Part shown: one piece after another, positions 1 through 10,700 of the stretch
Numbering within the stretch: the stretch's first letter is position 1
Layout: each line of letters opens with the position of its first letter
Origin: an uncultured Atopobium sp.
GTDB taxonomy: Bacteria; Actinomycetota; Coriobacteriia; Coriobacteriales; Atopobiaceae
Direction: 5' to 3'
Length of the DNA: 64,000 bases
Assembly (NCBI GenBank): GCA_946997485.1
Contig: CAMPVF010000005.1
Span: forward strand, 1 to 64,000
The notes under the pieces: model-generated
Told to the model about the DNA's origin: nothing
Database searches by the model: none
The model's input: the letters and a program-made list of their open reading frames with translations, nothing else
Position numbers and translations under genes: made by a program

Positions 1-140
1 CCAAAATCTGCTCGAGAAAACGCAGGCAGCAGATGAGTTCGTGTATTGAGGCGGCGCGCAACACAGCACCACGCACCATGACACAGCGGCACCACGCACG
101 ACAGATGAGATCGCGTCATTCATAGAGTAAGGAGATTAGG
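1..140. other. Upstream region of ECF operon
   Basis: No gene is supported here. A clear Shine-Dalgarno (AAGGAG, about 129-134) lies just before the ATG at 141 and fixes that start. An imperfect repeat of the CAGATGAG-TCG type occurs twice (near 31 and 103). The beginning of the window may hold the tail of an upstream gene, but no reading frame can be confirmed. Confidence 0.4.
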
Positions 141-752
141 ATGAAACAACAAAACACCACGTCAAATCAACAGCGTAAATCGCTTATCTTGAAAGATTTT
201 GTTCTTATTGGTATTTTCGATGTGATTTACCTTGTTATTGTCATGGCATGCGGCTGTATGGGGATTGTGCCGATTATGTATTTGATCTACCCCACCATTG
301 CCGCCATTATTGCTGGGCCATTGGTACTGCTATTTATGGCAAAAGAACAAAAGGCATTTGCGTTTGCGATTTTTGGTATCATACCGCCCGCTCTCATGTT
401 CTTGCTGGGTTGCACGTACGTTGTTTTGGTGATTGGCATTATCACGACCCTACTTGCCGAAGTGCTGCGCAAAATTGGCAACTACTCAAGCTTCACCTGG
501 AACACGCTGGCGTATGCAGTGCATTCGTTATGGATGCCTGGCGTATTAAGCCAGATGATTTTCATGCGCGAGCGTTTTCTTGAACTGTGTGAGCCGATGG
601 GAGATGCTTATATAGCGCAGCTAGTTCAACTTCTTACATGGCAAAGCATGATTTTAGTAGCTATCGGGGCAATTGTGGGTGCGATTATCGGGGCGCTTAT
701 CGGTAAAAAGCTCTTAAAGAAGCACTTTGTAAAAGCCGGAATTGTTGCATAA
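141..752 (+). CDS. ECF transporter S component, MptD/Trep_Strep family
   Basis: A very hydrophobic 203-aa protein with about six membrane segments and a basic C-terminus (GKKLLKKH). Length and pattern fit the MptD/Trep_Strep family of putative substrate-binding S components of energy-coupling-factor transporters, which capture a vitamin or other small metabolite in the membrane. The substrate cannot be told from sequence. The T component and a double ATPase follow directly (2-bp gap, then a 22-bp overlap), so the three form a complete ECF module in one transcription unit. The start has a good ribosome binding site (AAGGAG). The family call rests on recognition of the overall pattern; a dedicated substrate gene in the neighbourhood is lacking. 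Confidence 0.8.
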   Translation: MKQQNTTSNQQRKSLILKDFVLIGIFDVIYLVIVMACGCMGIVPIMYLIYPTIAAIIAGPLVLLFMAKEQKAFAFAIFGIIPPALMFLLGCTYVVLVIGIITTLLAEVLRKIGNYSSFTWNTLAYAVHSLWMPGVLSQMIFMRERFLELCEPMGDAYIAQLVQLLTWQSMILVAIGAIVGAIIGALIGKKLLKKHFVKAGIVA

Positions 753-754
753 AA

Positions 755-1582
755 ATGGATGTCCACATGCGTATATCAACCAAGAACGAAAGCACCAGCA
801 CCCCATCGTGCGAAGCGAACGCGCAAGCAGCTGCAGATGGCAGCACACACGCATCCGCGCAATCAGCCGCAGAAATCGTCAGTTCATTTTGTGACTCGCA
901 CGCGCACCCGTTCAACCCGAACCCCATCAGCAAATGCGTGGTGCTGGTGCTTGCAGGACTGTGCATCTTTAAGCACCTTCCTACTGACACTCCACTGTGT
1001 ATTACGCTGCTGGTATTTCTGTATCTGAACGGCTACCACGCAACCGTGCTAAAAGCGCTCATTGTGTACACGCTGCTTAGTTTTGTGCCGAATTTTGACG
1101 CGCTTTCAAGTCTGCCTGATGTGGCGAAGATGTTCTTGTGTTTCGCCTTGATGGTAAAATTGTTCATGCTGCCGTATTTAGCAGGAACGTTCCTGGTGAA
1201 AGGTTCAAGTGTGAGCGCCATCCTTTCCTCACTATGCCTGCTAAAAGTACCGCAATGCGTCTCAATTCCCCTGGCGGTGATGTTTCGCTTTTTCCCGGCG
1301 TTCAAAGAAGAAAGCGCCGCCATTACCACCGCTATGCGCATTCGCAACATTTCTAAACGCCACCCAGCCCGCTACTTAGAATACGTATTCGTGCCGCTGA
1401 TGATTGTGTCGTGCAATCTCGCTGACGACATTACCAAAGCCGCAGAGTGCAAAGCCATATCAAACCCCGGCACCAGAACGCGCTACACCACCATTCGTTT
1501 TCGTGTTGTCGATTTTTTGTATATGGGCATTGTTGCGGCACTATTTGCAGGAGGGATTGCATGCTTACACTACGCAATCTAA
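755..1582 (+). CDS. ECF transporter T component (EcfT/CbiQ-like)
   Basis: A 275-aa integral membrane protein. The N-terminal 45 residues are polar and Ser/Ala-rich, followed by hydrophobic segments and a conserved cytoplasmic helix region (AMRIRNISKRHPARYLEYV) that resembles the coupling helices through which EcfT proteins contact the ATPases. It begins 2 bp after the S-component stop; an alternative ATG at 767 would shorten it by 4 residues, and neither start has a strong ribosome binding site, which suggests translational coupling. Its last 22 bases overlap the start of the ATPase gene. Role: transmembrane scaffold coupling ATP hydrolysis to the S component. Confidence 0.82.
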   Translation: MDVHMRISTKNESTSTPSCEANAQAAADGSTHASAQSAAEIVSSFCDSHAHPFNPNPISKCVVLVLAGLCIFKHLPTDTPLCITLLVFLYLNGYHATVLKALIVYTLLSFVPNFDALSSLPDVAKMFLCFALMVKLFMLPYLAGTFLVKGSSVSAILSSLCLLKVPQCVSIPLAVMFRFFPAFKEESAAITTAMRIRNISKRHPARYLEYVFVPLMIVSCNLADDITKAAECKAISNPGTRTRYTTIRFRVVDFLYMGIVAALFAGGIACLHYAI

Positions 1583-2967
1583 GCGTGTTTTACGATGAAA
1601 ACCAGGTGGTTCATGCTATCAATCTTAACGTATCGCCAGGTGAATGCGTTGTTTTGACGGGCGAAAGCGGAAGCGGCAAATCGAGCATCATAAATGCCGT
1701 GAACGGATTGGGCGCGCGCTACGATGATGCGCGCATTGAAGGCAGCATCGCCCTTGATGGCGACGAGCTTACTCAAAAGCAAATCTACGAAATTGGAATG
1801 CTTGCGTCGTCGGTGTTTCAAAATCCCAAAACGCATTTTTTCAACGTTGATACAACGCAAGAGCTGCTGTTTTTCCTGGAAAACACCGGAGTGCCTAAAA
1901 AGGATATGCAGGAGCGGTTACAAGAGTTACTTTCTCTTTTTCCGATTGCCCACTTGCTTAACAGAAGCATTTTTGAACTTTCAGGTGGCGAAAAACAAAT
2001 TCTATGCCTGGCCAGCGCTTATATTTCAGGTTGCAAACTGATACTGCTTGATGAACCTACATCAAATTTAGACCATACCTATATTGAAATACTTGCTAAT
2101 ATGCTTCGGCATTTAAAAGAGCGGGGTATTACGTTGCTTATTGCTGAGCATCGCTTGTATTACCTACGCGAAATACTCGATAGGATTATTCATATTGAAA
2201 AGGGAGAAATAAAACACTGTTATACACAAAGTGAATTTATTCGCTTGAGTACAGATGAGTTGCATGCGCTTGGACTGCGAAGCAATGTTGACGAGGCACT
2301 CTCGTTGTCTGAATTGCCACCATACACAATAGAAAATTGTCCAACACTACGTATAGACAATCTCAAATTAAGCTTCGCAGAGCAATGCAATCTTCATGTA
2401 AGCAATCTTGCCTTTCATACGAACTATATTTATGGCATTGTTGGAAAAAATGGTTGTGGTAAATCAAGCTTTATTAAAAGCCTTATTGGCGTTATGAAAC
2501 AATCAAAAGAAACGGTGTTTTACCAGGATAAACAGTGCAATAAACGAAAGAGGATTTCGCTATCATCACTAGTAATGCAAGATGTAAACAGCCAGCTTTT
2601 TAGCGAATCAGTTGAACATGAGCTCACACTTACGCAAAAAAACATATCGGAAGCTTCCCTAGACTCTATATTAGAGCAACTTAACATCCGTGAATTCAAA
2701 AATGTGCATCCCATGAGTTTATCTGGGGGTCAAAAACAGCGTGTTGCTATTGCTACTAGCATGGTTGATGGAGCGGCGCTCATGTATTTTGATGAACCAA
2801 CCAGTGGCATGGATTACAAAAACATGCTTGCCATTTCGCGCTGCATTCAAGCGCTTAAAAACCGCGGGCGCATTATTTTTATCGTTTCGCATGATGTGGA
2901 ATTTCTTAATATCACCTGCGATTATATTCTAAATATAGAGCGTTTCTCTACACGACATTTGCAGTGA
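1561..2967 (+). CDS. ECF transporter ATPase, two fused nucleotide-binding domains
   Basis: A 468-aa ABC ATPase with two complete ABC cassettes in one chain. Domain 1 (about 1-230) has Walker A GESGSGKSS, signature LSGGEKQ and Walker B LILLDEP. Domain 2 (about 255-460) has Walker A GKNGCGKSS, signature LSGGQKQ and Walker B LMYFDEP. It corresponds to an EcfA1-EcfA2 fusion that powers the transporter formed with the two preceding membrane proteins. The frame stays open 38 codons further upstream, but the ATG at 1561 is preceded by a strong AGGAGG and matches the usual start of such ATPases (MLTLRNLSVFYDE). The gene ends the operon; a foreign-looking segment begins shortly after. Confidence 0.9.
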   Translation: MLTLRNLSVFYDENQVVHAINLNVSPGECVVLTGESGSGKSSIINAVNGLGARYDDARIEGSIALDGDELTQKQIYEIGMLASSVFQNPKTHFFNVDTTQELLFFLENTGVPKKDMQERLQELLSLFPIAHLLNRSIFELSGGEKQILCLASAYISGCKLILLDEPTSNLDHTYIEILANMLRHLKERGITLLIAEHRLYYLREILDRIIHIEKGEIKHCYTQSEFIRLSTDELHALGLRSNVDEALSLSELPPYTIENCPTLRIDNLKLSFAEQCNLHVSNLAFHTNYIYGIVGKNGCGKSSFIKSLIGVMKQSKETVFYQDKQCNKRKRISLSSLVMQDVNSQLFSESVEHELTLTQKNISEASLDSILEQLNIREFKNVHPMSLSGGQKQRVAIATSMVDGAALMYFDEPTSGMDYKNMLAISRCIQALKNRGRIIFIVSHDVEFLNITCDYILNIERFSTRHLQ

Positions 2968-3005
2968 AACTATATCGGAGGAATAGGTCTGATCGAGAAC
3001 AGAAG

Positions 3006-3044
3006 GAGGCTGGGTGTGGCTGTCTAAAAAATGTCCGCAGCCCC
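3006..3044. repeat. Left copy of 39-bp direct repeat bracketing the Fic gene
   Basis: The segment starting GAGGCTGGGTGT and ending GTCCGCAGCCCC recurs at 4262-4300 in the same orientation with only two mismatches (37/39). The pair encloses the Fic gene and its upstream region. Each copy contains a run of six A in the middle. It could be the edge of a mobile cassette or a dispersed intergenic repeat; no transposase is present. Confidence 0.85.
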
Positions 3045-3062
3045 GTATGCAGATATGAATGG

Positions 3063-3088
3063 CACTCGGCTATAGCCGGGTGTTTTTT
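3063..3088 (+). terminator. Rho-independent terminator after ECF operon
   Basis: A 20-bp near-perfect hairpin (CACTCGGCTATAGCCGGGTG) is followed by six T. It lies about 95 bp after the ECF ATPase stop and before the Fic promoter region, so it can end ECF transcription and insulate the Fic gene. Confidence 0.8.
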
Positions 3089-3121
3089 CATTTGCGGAAA
3101 AATCCCCCAAAGCAATTGATA

Positions 3122-3172
3122 TTCTCCCAAAACACTGGCATAATTGGGAGAAATGAAAAGCGCTTGGGAGAA
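3122..3172. promoter_or_regulatory. Three TTGGGAGAA boxes upstream of Fic gene (candidate operator)
   Basis: TTCTCCCAA at 3122-3130 is the inverse of TTGGGAGAA at 3144-3152, and a third copy in direct orientation lies at 3164-3172, 20 bp from the second. The last copy is 11 bp before the Fic start codon and its GGGAG may also serve as ribosome binding site. Since the Fic protein has a likely winged-helix C-terminus, autoregulation through these boxes is a reasonable inference, not shown. Confidence 0.5.
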
Positions 3173-3183
3173 AAGAAAAGACA

Positions 3184-4248
3184 ATGAGAAAATTTGATTA
3201 CTCCATACTCAAAGACAGGACATGGGATAATGAAATACTGTCATATGTCTCACAGATACAGGAATATAAAGGCAAGCAGGAATTATTTACAAGGCAGAAA
3301 CCGACGGAGCTTAAACGCCTTACCCAAATAGCCAGGATACAGAGTACTGAAAGTTCTAACCGTATTGAAGGGATTATAACAACCAATCCAAGATTAAAAC
3401 AACTGATGAACGATAAGACTACTCCAAGAAATCGTGATGAAGAGGAGATCCTCGGCTATCGGAATGTTCTATCCTTAGTGCATGAAAATTATGATGCCAT
3501 ACCGGTAAAACCAGATTACATCTTGCAGATGCACAGGGATCTGCTACGGTTTACATACCTGACATACGGCGGGAGTTTTAAGACTACGCCAAATGAAATA
3601 GACATGATTCTTGGCGATGGAAAGAAAGTTGTTCTTTTCAAGCCTTTGGAACCATATGAAACTCCGGATGCTGTCACGCATATCTGTAAGAGCTATCAGG
3701 AAGCTCTTGAGAAAGAAATCGTTCATCCCCTCATCCTAATACCATGCTTTATACTGGATTTTCTTTGTATTCATCCATTTAATGATGGGAATGGGAGAAT
3801 GAGCAGACTTCTTACGCTACTCCTGCTTTATCGGAGCGGATATATGGTTGGGCAGTATATTAGTATCGAAAAAGCTATTGCGGATACAAAAGAGTCGTAT
3901 TACAAGGCTCTGGCAGATGCAGACAAACTGTGGCATGAAGAAAAGAACGATCCGAAGCCTTTTATAAAATATATGCTGGGTGTAATACTCGCCTGCTACA
4001 AGGAATTTGAGGCGCGAGTTACTATTGCGGAAAAAAGCGGGGTCAAAAGCACATCTTATAATATCGTAAAGGAATTTGTGCGGAATAAAATCGGGACATT
4101 TACAAAGCAGGAAGCGATGATAGCCTGTCCGAGCCTTGGAAGCTCATCTGTGGAATCAGCCTTAAAAAAACTCGTGGACGATGGAACCTTAAAACGGTTG
4201 GGGGCAGGCAGAAATACACATTATGTCAGATCCGATGCTGCCATCTGA
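3184..4248 (+). CDS. Fic family protein (predicted AMP-transferase) with C-terminal winged helix
   Basis: A 354-aa Fic protein. The catalytic loop HPFNDGNGRMSR (residues 197-208) matches HPFx(D/E)GNGRxxR exactly, so transfer of AMP (or another nucleotide moiety) from a nucleotide to a target hydroxyl is expected. An N-terminal SxxxEG motif (S58-G63, in STESSNRIEG) fits the auto-inhibitory helix of class II Fic proteins. The last ~80 residues look like a winged-helix DNA-binding domain. The gene is AT-richer with different codon use from its neighbours, has three TTGGGAGAA boxes in front, and is bracketed by 39-bp direct repeats, all of which suggest horizontal acquisition, probably from a Firmicute. 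No separate antitoxin gene is seen; the inhibitory helix is built in. Target unknown. Confidence 0.9.
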   Translation: MRKFDYSILKDRTWDNEILSYVSQIQEYKGKQELFTRQKPTELKRLTQIARIQSTESSNRIEGIITTNPRLKQLMNDKTTPRNRDEEEILGYRNVLSLVHENYDAIPVKPDYILQMHRDLLRFTYLTYGGSFKTTPNEIDMILGDGKKVVLFKPLEPYETPDAVTHICKSYQEALEKEIVHPLILIPCFILDFLCIHPFNDGNGRMSRLLTLLLLYRSGYMVGQYISIEKAIADTKESYYKALADADKLWHEEKNDPKPFIKYMLGVILACYKEFEARVTIAEKSGVKSTSYNIVKEFVRNKIGTFTKQEAMIACPSLGSSSVESALKKLVDDGTLKRLGAGRNTHYVRSDAAI

Positions 4249-4261
4249 GACAGAAAAATAA

Positions 4262-4300
4262 GAGGCTGGGTGTAGCTGTCTAAAAAATGTCCGCGGCCCC
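4262..4300. repeat. Right copy of 39-bp direct repeat bracketing the Fic gene
   Basis: Second copy of the repeat at 3006-3044, 37/39 identical, 13 bp after the Fic stop codon. Its ends (AAGAGG at 4259-4264 and CCTCTT at 4299-4304) are complementary, so this copy can also fold as a hairpin. Confidence 0.85.
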
Positions 4301-4331
4301 TCTTCTGATTTAAAATGGTTGATTCTAAAAG

Positions 4332-4562
4332 TTAGTAGAACACTTTGGCGTTTCAAGAGTTAGTAGTACGTTTTTTCACAAACAGGTGAACCTAGCCGAG
4401 TTCATTATACAATCAATATTTATGTTTTCCCAGGTGTTTTGGAGACGAACTATGCGTTCTACTAGGTTTTGAGGCGCATTTATACAGCCATTTGACTAAG
4501 GTTCCAAGACTTATTAGTACGCGTTCTACTAAGTCTTGGAACCGTGTGAAGTGTTCTACTAG
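4332..4562. repeat. Cluster of TTAGTAGAAC / GTTCTACTAA repeats with a 44-bp palindrome
   Basis: Copies of a 10-base core lie at 4332-4341 (TTAGTAGAAC), 4360-4369 (TTAGTAGTAC), 4456-4465, 4523-4532 and 4553-4562 (GTTCTACTAR, opposite orientation). Positions 4500-4543 form a near-perfect 44-bp palindrome whose arms begin GGTTCCAAGACTTA and end TAAGTCTTGGAACC, with the centre ACGCGT. The 4301-4720 interval holds no gene; these repeats are its main content. A further copy of the core lies at 14378-14387 beyond the giant wall-protein gene. Function unknown: recombination site, protein-binding array or remnant of a repeat-borne mobile unit are all possible. Confidence 0.8.
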
Positions 4563-4577
4563 CCTTTGGAATTAACG
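4548..4577. repeat. Left copy of 30-bp direct repeat bracketing the giant wall-protein gene
   Basis: The 30 bases beginning GAAGTGTTCTACTA and ending TTTGGAATTAACG recur at 14373-14402 in the same orientation with a single mismatch (G/A at base 16). Both copies are followed by TTTGTTT, with two extra bases in the right copy. The left copy belongs to the TTAGTAGAAC repeat cluster. Confidence 0.9.
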
Positions 4578-4726
4578 TTTGTTTCAAATTAACGTATTTT
4601 ATATGCATTTTCCCATATACGTGCAAGAAACCAACGAACCTTGGGTAACTCATCTATATACTTTTCTCCTATCTGTCCGTAAATTAGATCTACAAATTGT
4701 AATTGGGAATATAAGAACGGTTGATT

Positions 4727-7700
4727 ATGACAAAAAAGACTAAATTGCATAAACATGCACATAACCTCATACAGGGCAAGGAACATCACCATGGCGCAAT
4801 CACACGCGGAAGCGTAGCGGCTTCGGTGGCTATTGCTTCTACCCTTGCGATAGCGTCTGTTGCACAGGCAGAACCACTCGAAAAGCCTGCGGCTCTTGAA
4901 GGCGCGCACACAAATAGCAACTCCAGTACACCTGCGCAAGGCGCGCAAAAAGGAAAGCATACGCAAGGTGCTAACCAAGGTGCCGCGCAAGGCACTGTAC
5001 AAAATGCTGCACAAGATGCTGCGCAGGGCACGAGCCACAATGGTGAGAACAAACCCACCAGCGGCGATGCGCTCAATTCAACCACACCACAAAGCTTAAC
5101 TGCCCACAACACAGCGGACAGCGCTCCCCAATCGCAGAACGGCGCACAAACGCAGCAGGCTGGCGACAAGCCTGGCACGCCCAACCTTTCAGACAAAACC
5201 CAAGCTCCTGCCGGCAACAAAGAGCAGGAGCAGCCCGAGCCGCTTCCCAATTCAGACCAAGTTATTACTCCCAATACCAAAAATCCCGATCCAACAACAA
5301 AAGAGGATGCAAACCAACAGGTAGAACGCGAGAAAGACAGCAAGAAAACCTATACGTTTACCGTATCGTACTCTGTTGAGGGCTATCGCCAAAAGCAGCT
5401 ATTACAACCTACGGAGTTTACCTTTACCGAAGATGAGCTTACCAAAATTAGCGATCCCAACGGTGATGGCCTGTATATTCCTGTTGCAACAACAAAGGGT
5501 TATAATGCGGAGCGCGGTCAGTACATCAAAAAAGACGGCAAATATGTACGTGATACCGAAAAAAATGCATCCATACAAACCTACATTAAAATAGATCGTG
5601 CATTAATTGAAGGCAACAAAAATACCATCACGTCTACTAAAACTCATATTGTTTCTGCATATACGATTGAGTACCGCCCTAAAACAGTTACGTACTATGT
5701 ACGCCACATGCTTCAAGACCCCGAGAATCCCGATAAGTTTAAGGAGTATACGCATGTCAGCGATGTCATTGACGTTAACAATGAAGAGATTCACGTAAGC
5801 AAAACGAAGGGCGTTGTTGGGCAAAGTTTGTATGCGCAACCAATCACCATTGAAGGGTACTCGCCCGAGCCAAATTTGGTAAATTCGCCTATTCCCGATG
5901 ACGACGATTACGTCGACGCCGATGCAGGTAATCCGAGCAGCGCGAACAACAAAAAGAAACATTTGGTGCTTGAGCTGCGCTATCTGCTAAACAAGCACGA
6001 AGTTTCGTATGACACAAAGGGCGGCACTGCAATCCAAGCAAAGACGTTTTATTATGGCATGAAAGTTGATGCTGTTCCAGAGCCTACGCGTAAGGGATAT
6101 AAATTTGATGGCTGGACGCGCGAAACACCTAACAAAACCGCAGCAGATGTTAACTCCTCTACACCCAACAAAGATGCCAACGCCACTCTTCTTGAGAAAA
6201 TGCCTGATTCCAATGTGAAATTTGTGGCTCATTGGAAACCAGAAAAAGAAAAAGCTGAATATCACATCAATATCTGGGTGCAAAAAGCCGATCTTCCTAA
6301 GCCTGATGACCCTACCAATATGGATAATTACGACTTTATTGGTCAGGTGCAAAAAGAAGGCAAGAGTGACGGCACCATCCAGGATGCTGATTTGAACTTA
6401 ACCGATGATCAAATAGCACACATTGCCTGGCCAGATAGCAAGTTGCGCGGAACTATCACCAATGAAGACGATTTTAATAAGTACTTCATGGAAGATGACG
6501 CGAGCAAAGCAAAAACACAAGCGCTGAACAACGTTGAAGAGCCCGAGTATTTTGGCGCTCCTAAGGAAGAAACGCGCCTGCTTACCAAAATTCGCCCCGA
6601 CGGCACCACCGTGGTGAATAAGGTGTTTAACAGGCGCGTGTACGAGCTTATTTTTGCGAACCCCGATATTGTGCAAAAGGATGGCACAAGTAAACAACTG
6701 TTTGATAAGGTTAATCACACGACTATCACTAAGGGTGATAAAACCTATGATGATCGCAATAAGGATAAGCTCTACACACTTCACTACCGCTTTGGACAAA
6801 CGGTGCACTATACGAACGGTTTTCCGACGGATACAGAAACAAAGCGTTATCAAGATGAAGATGAAACAGATCCTCTGGGTAGCTTAGGCTGGTTAGTTGC
6901 AAACGATGCTAATGAATATTTCTATGTGGATACGCCACCCTATCGTTTTGACCTAAAGCACTTTATAGCACCTCAGAAAGACAATGTTGCTTTTTCGCAG
7001 GATAATATCCGTCTTTTTGGAGAAAAACTTGGACCCTACCAGCGTGTACTACTAGCTGATGGAAGTGCAGCGAGCAAAACACACCCCATACATACGTTTA
7101 TTAAGCTCGAAACCGAAGAATCTGCACGCAGAAACGATGATAACGACCGCGAATATGCGCTATCTGAGCTTAGCTACACGAAATATGATACAAGTAACAA
7201 AGATTATGATTTTTCCGCGCCTACTATTGAGGGCTACGAGGTTGTGCCTGATGATGCAAAACAAAAACAGGAATCGGTAGATAAGGGAGACTACTACGAG
7301 AAGATAGAAGATTACCTGCAAGATGAGTGGAACAAAGATCATAACGACGAGGATTTACCCGATTATGATGACGAGGAATTTGAAAAATGGATCGCGAAAA
7401 AATTTCCGCGGTTGAAATATGTTTACATGTGGCCTACCGACACAATTAGCGATAATAGCGACCACGATCCCAATGTAGATAAACTTGATGGTACACAATG
7501 GGAAAAGAATGGCTACCTGTGTTTTCGCTACAGACGCAAAAAAGCGTCCGTGAACTTTGCCGTTGACCAAGTAACACCCATACAAGATGCACAAGGCACG
7601 CGCGCGAGCACACAAGAGCCCTACAATACCAACCTCAAGAAATTTGCGACAGACTATAACGATGCTGTTAAACAAGATGCTCCAGCCGAAGGCACGCGCT

Positions 7701-10700
7701 ATGCTAACAGCTACACGTTTACCATCGGCGGCAAAACCTATACCTTCAAGCGCCCCGACAGCCTTCCCGAAGACTATGAGTTTGCGGGCTGGTCGCTGGA
7801 CCCTGCGGGCACTCAAAAACTTGCGCCTCGCAAAGAAGATGGCACGCTTTATACCTCTCAGGAAATTGCAGAGCTTCTGAAAAAGACGCCCGAAGAAATT
7901 GCAAAAGTGCTTGGCAATACGCCGCTTGAAACAGGCGGCATTACGCTCTATGCAAGTTGGAAGCGCGTTAACACGGTTCACACCATTGATGTGGATATGG
8001 ATCGTAAAGATGCTCCCGTTCATACACTGGTGAAGGTAACGCATGGCCAGTATGCCAAAATTCCACCTGAAACAGTACAGGATAGCAGCGCCGCGTTATC
8101 GCAAGATCGTTTCCCCAAGCCAAGCCCACGCCCAGGTTATATGTTTACCGGTTGGCTGCAAAAGTACACGGGGGCAGACGGAAGCGAGCAGTGGTTGCCG
8201 TTTGCGTTTACGTCTCCCATTCTTGAAGATTTGCAGATTAAAGCTCAGTGGATTGAAGACAAGCGCGTTACAGGCACGGTGTCGCATGTCTTTTTGCGCG
8301 AGGGTTATACCGTTGCCCAATACAAACAGGCTAAACAACAAAACAATACCGAGCTTCTTAAGAAAATGGTAGCCGATGAGCAAGTTACTACCATTTCAAA
8401 TTTGCGTCCGCGCTCCAGCTATGCGGCGGAAGCGGCATATCGCAATGACAACTATTACCCCGACCACACGTATACAACGATTGTGGTAAGCAGCGATGAA
8501 GCCAATAACCGTGCTGAATTTATTTACACGCCGTATGCAACACGGCGTTATACGGTATATTTTAAGGACAAAGCAGGTAATGAACTCGCGGCTCCTGAGG
8601 TGTTTGTTTCCAACAAACTCAGCTACGATGTTGCGCATGCGAAAGTTATACCAGGCTATCGCTTGCCAAATGATACGCCGCTTGCGCGTCAGCTGAATTT
8701 TACTGATGCGAGAAATACAGCCTACATCAAGCCTGATGCAAACGGTAACTATTCGGTCGAGTTCATCTACGACGACGTACGCGTGCTTACGCGTACCCTT
8801 GCTAACGCACCGCAACCTAAGGCCTACTCGCGCGTACAGTTCAATACCGAAACTTCTGAGCTTACCATGCAAGATGGAAAGGTTATTACAACCACGTCTA
8901 CAACCGACGGTGGTGCGCTTGCAGCCTTCAATGGCACCACTACAGGAGACAAAAACCATCCTTTACAACAGCTCATCTTTGACGTGGTAAAAGGCACCAA
9001 AGCGTATGAAATGCCCCTGCCTGTGCCTCACGCACGTGAGGGCTACACCTTTACCGGTTGGACTTCTCAAGTGGTGTTTAATGCGGGCGAGAAGGCAGCT
9101 GAGGGTGCGAATCGTTTGCCGGTATTCTCGGAAGAGTTCCCCTATCAGGTGATTTACACCGCTCACTTTAAGAAAACTAAAATTCAATTTAAGGATACCG
9201 ATCCAAAGGCTCAGCCGCCTGAGGGCTACTACAAGGTCACCTATTCCGCCGACCAAAATGGGCGCCTCAAACGCACCGTTCCAAATGAACAGGGTGGCAC
9301 CAAGGATGAAATCCTCGATACGCTTACCAATGTGGTTGTACTGAACAAATACAAGGACAACGTAATTGATGCGCCTGTGGCCGTGCCCGACAAGGGCTTT
9401 ACAGCTACCGAGGGCTTTAGCTTTGAGGGCAAGGACGAGAAAGACCGCACCTACACTAAGCACTTTGAGATGATTGAGCCCACGGCTGTTGCAAAACGCT
9501 ATGTATTACCTGGCCACACCCTCTTACAGCCAGGGCAAACGGCAAGAGACCTTGTGGACAATCATGATGCATATGCCGATACCGATGACGCAACAACAGG
9601 AGCTCAAGCTGCAACATACGAATTCTGTGATGAAAAAGGCAACGCGGCCACACTTGATGATACTACCGTCGGCGAGCATAAGGTGTTCATTAAAGTTACC
9701 GCAGGTCGTGAGCACAGCCGCGTCTATAAAATTGTTCCCTTCTTTTACGAAGTGCTCCCCGAAATGTCATTCGGTGAAGAGTTTAACGCGCACGGCTACA
9801 CAGACGATATTACAGGCCACTATAAAAAGATTACGTTTAGGTCGAATGCTAATGAGGGCGAACTTATTGGTAAAGATCGCACCAAGAGCGTTGACGATAA
9901 TAAAACGCTTGAAACATATGTGTACACAGGCGAAAGCGCATCTGGTAATTATAAGCTCGATATGCCTTCTGCGGTGGGCAATGATTACCACGACGATGGT
10001 TATCATTATGTATTCCGCGGGTGGCGCAAAGTGGGTGCACATGCGCAAACAACGCCGGTAAACGACTTTAAGACATTTAAAGCGGATATTGCTGCAAAAG
10101 AGCGCTATCACACAATTGAGAAACCGAAACAAGACGTTGTGTACGAGGCTGTATACGAAAAAATCCCCTACATCGTAACCAAGGTTACCGACGGAACAAT
10201 TCCCGAAGATTCGGTTGTTGTTTCCTTTAAGCCGGCACCTGGCCGCAAGTGGGCAGATGGTTCAACCGGACCAAAGGTTCTCTACATTAAGAAAGGTATG
10301 GACATCTCTCGCCTCGATGAGCACGGTGTGCCTATTAAGGATAACGACACTACCACCAAGTCTATCCTGCAAGTGCTCGGATCGCAGCTTGCGGGCTATG
10401 AGAGCGACTGGACGAAGTCATCGATGGACGGTATTACGCTCATCAAGAGCATGAAAGATGGCGCAGGCGCTGATGGTTGGAAGTCTAATAACGCCTTCCA
10501 AGAGTTTGTTGCGCATCAAAAGGCGCACACCGAGCCTAAGACGATTGAGCAATACCAGGCCATTATTCAAAACACACAAGTACCCACGGCAAACGACTTC
10601 ATTAAGAATGACCAGGCCCTCAAAGACCTGCTCATGAAGAATGGTGTTGCTATAGATGGTAAAGAGAACATTGAGTCGTACAACGTTGAGTTTGTGGGTA

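Noticed and set aside
1447..1560. Upstream extension of the ECF ATPase
   Set aside because: The 38 extra codons overlap the T-component gene and lack a ribosome site; the ATG at 1561 has AGGAGG.
3006..4300. Fic cassette as an insertion sequence
   Set aside because: No transposase, no inverted terminal repeats and no target duplication were seen; only direct repeats.
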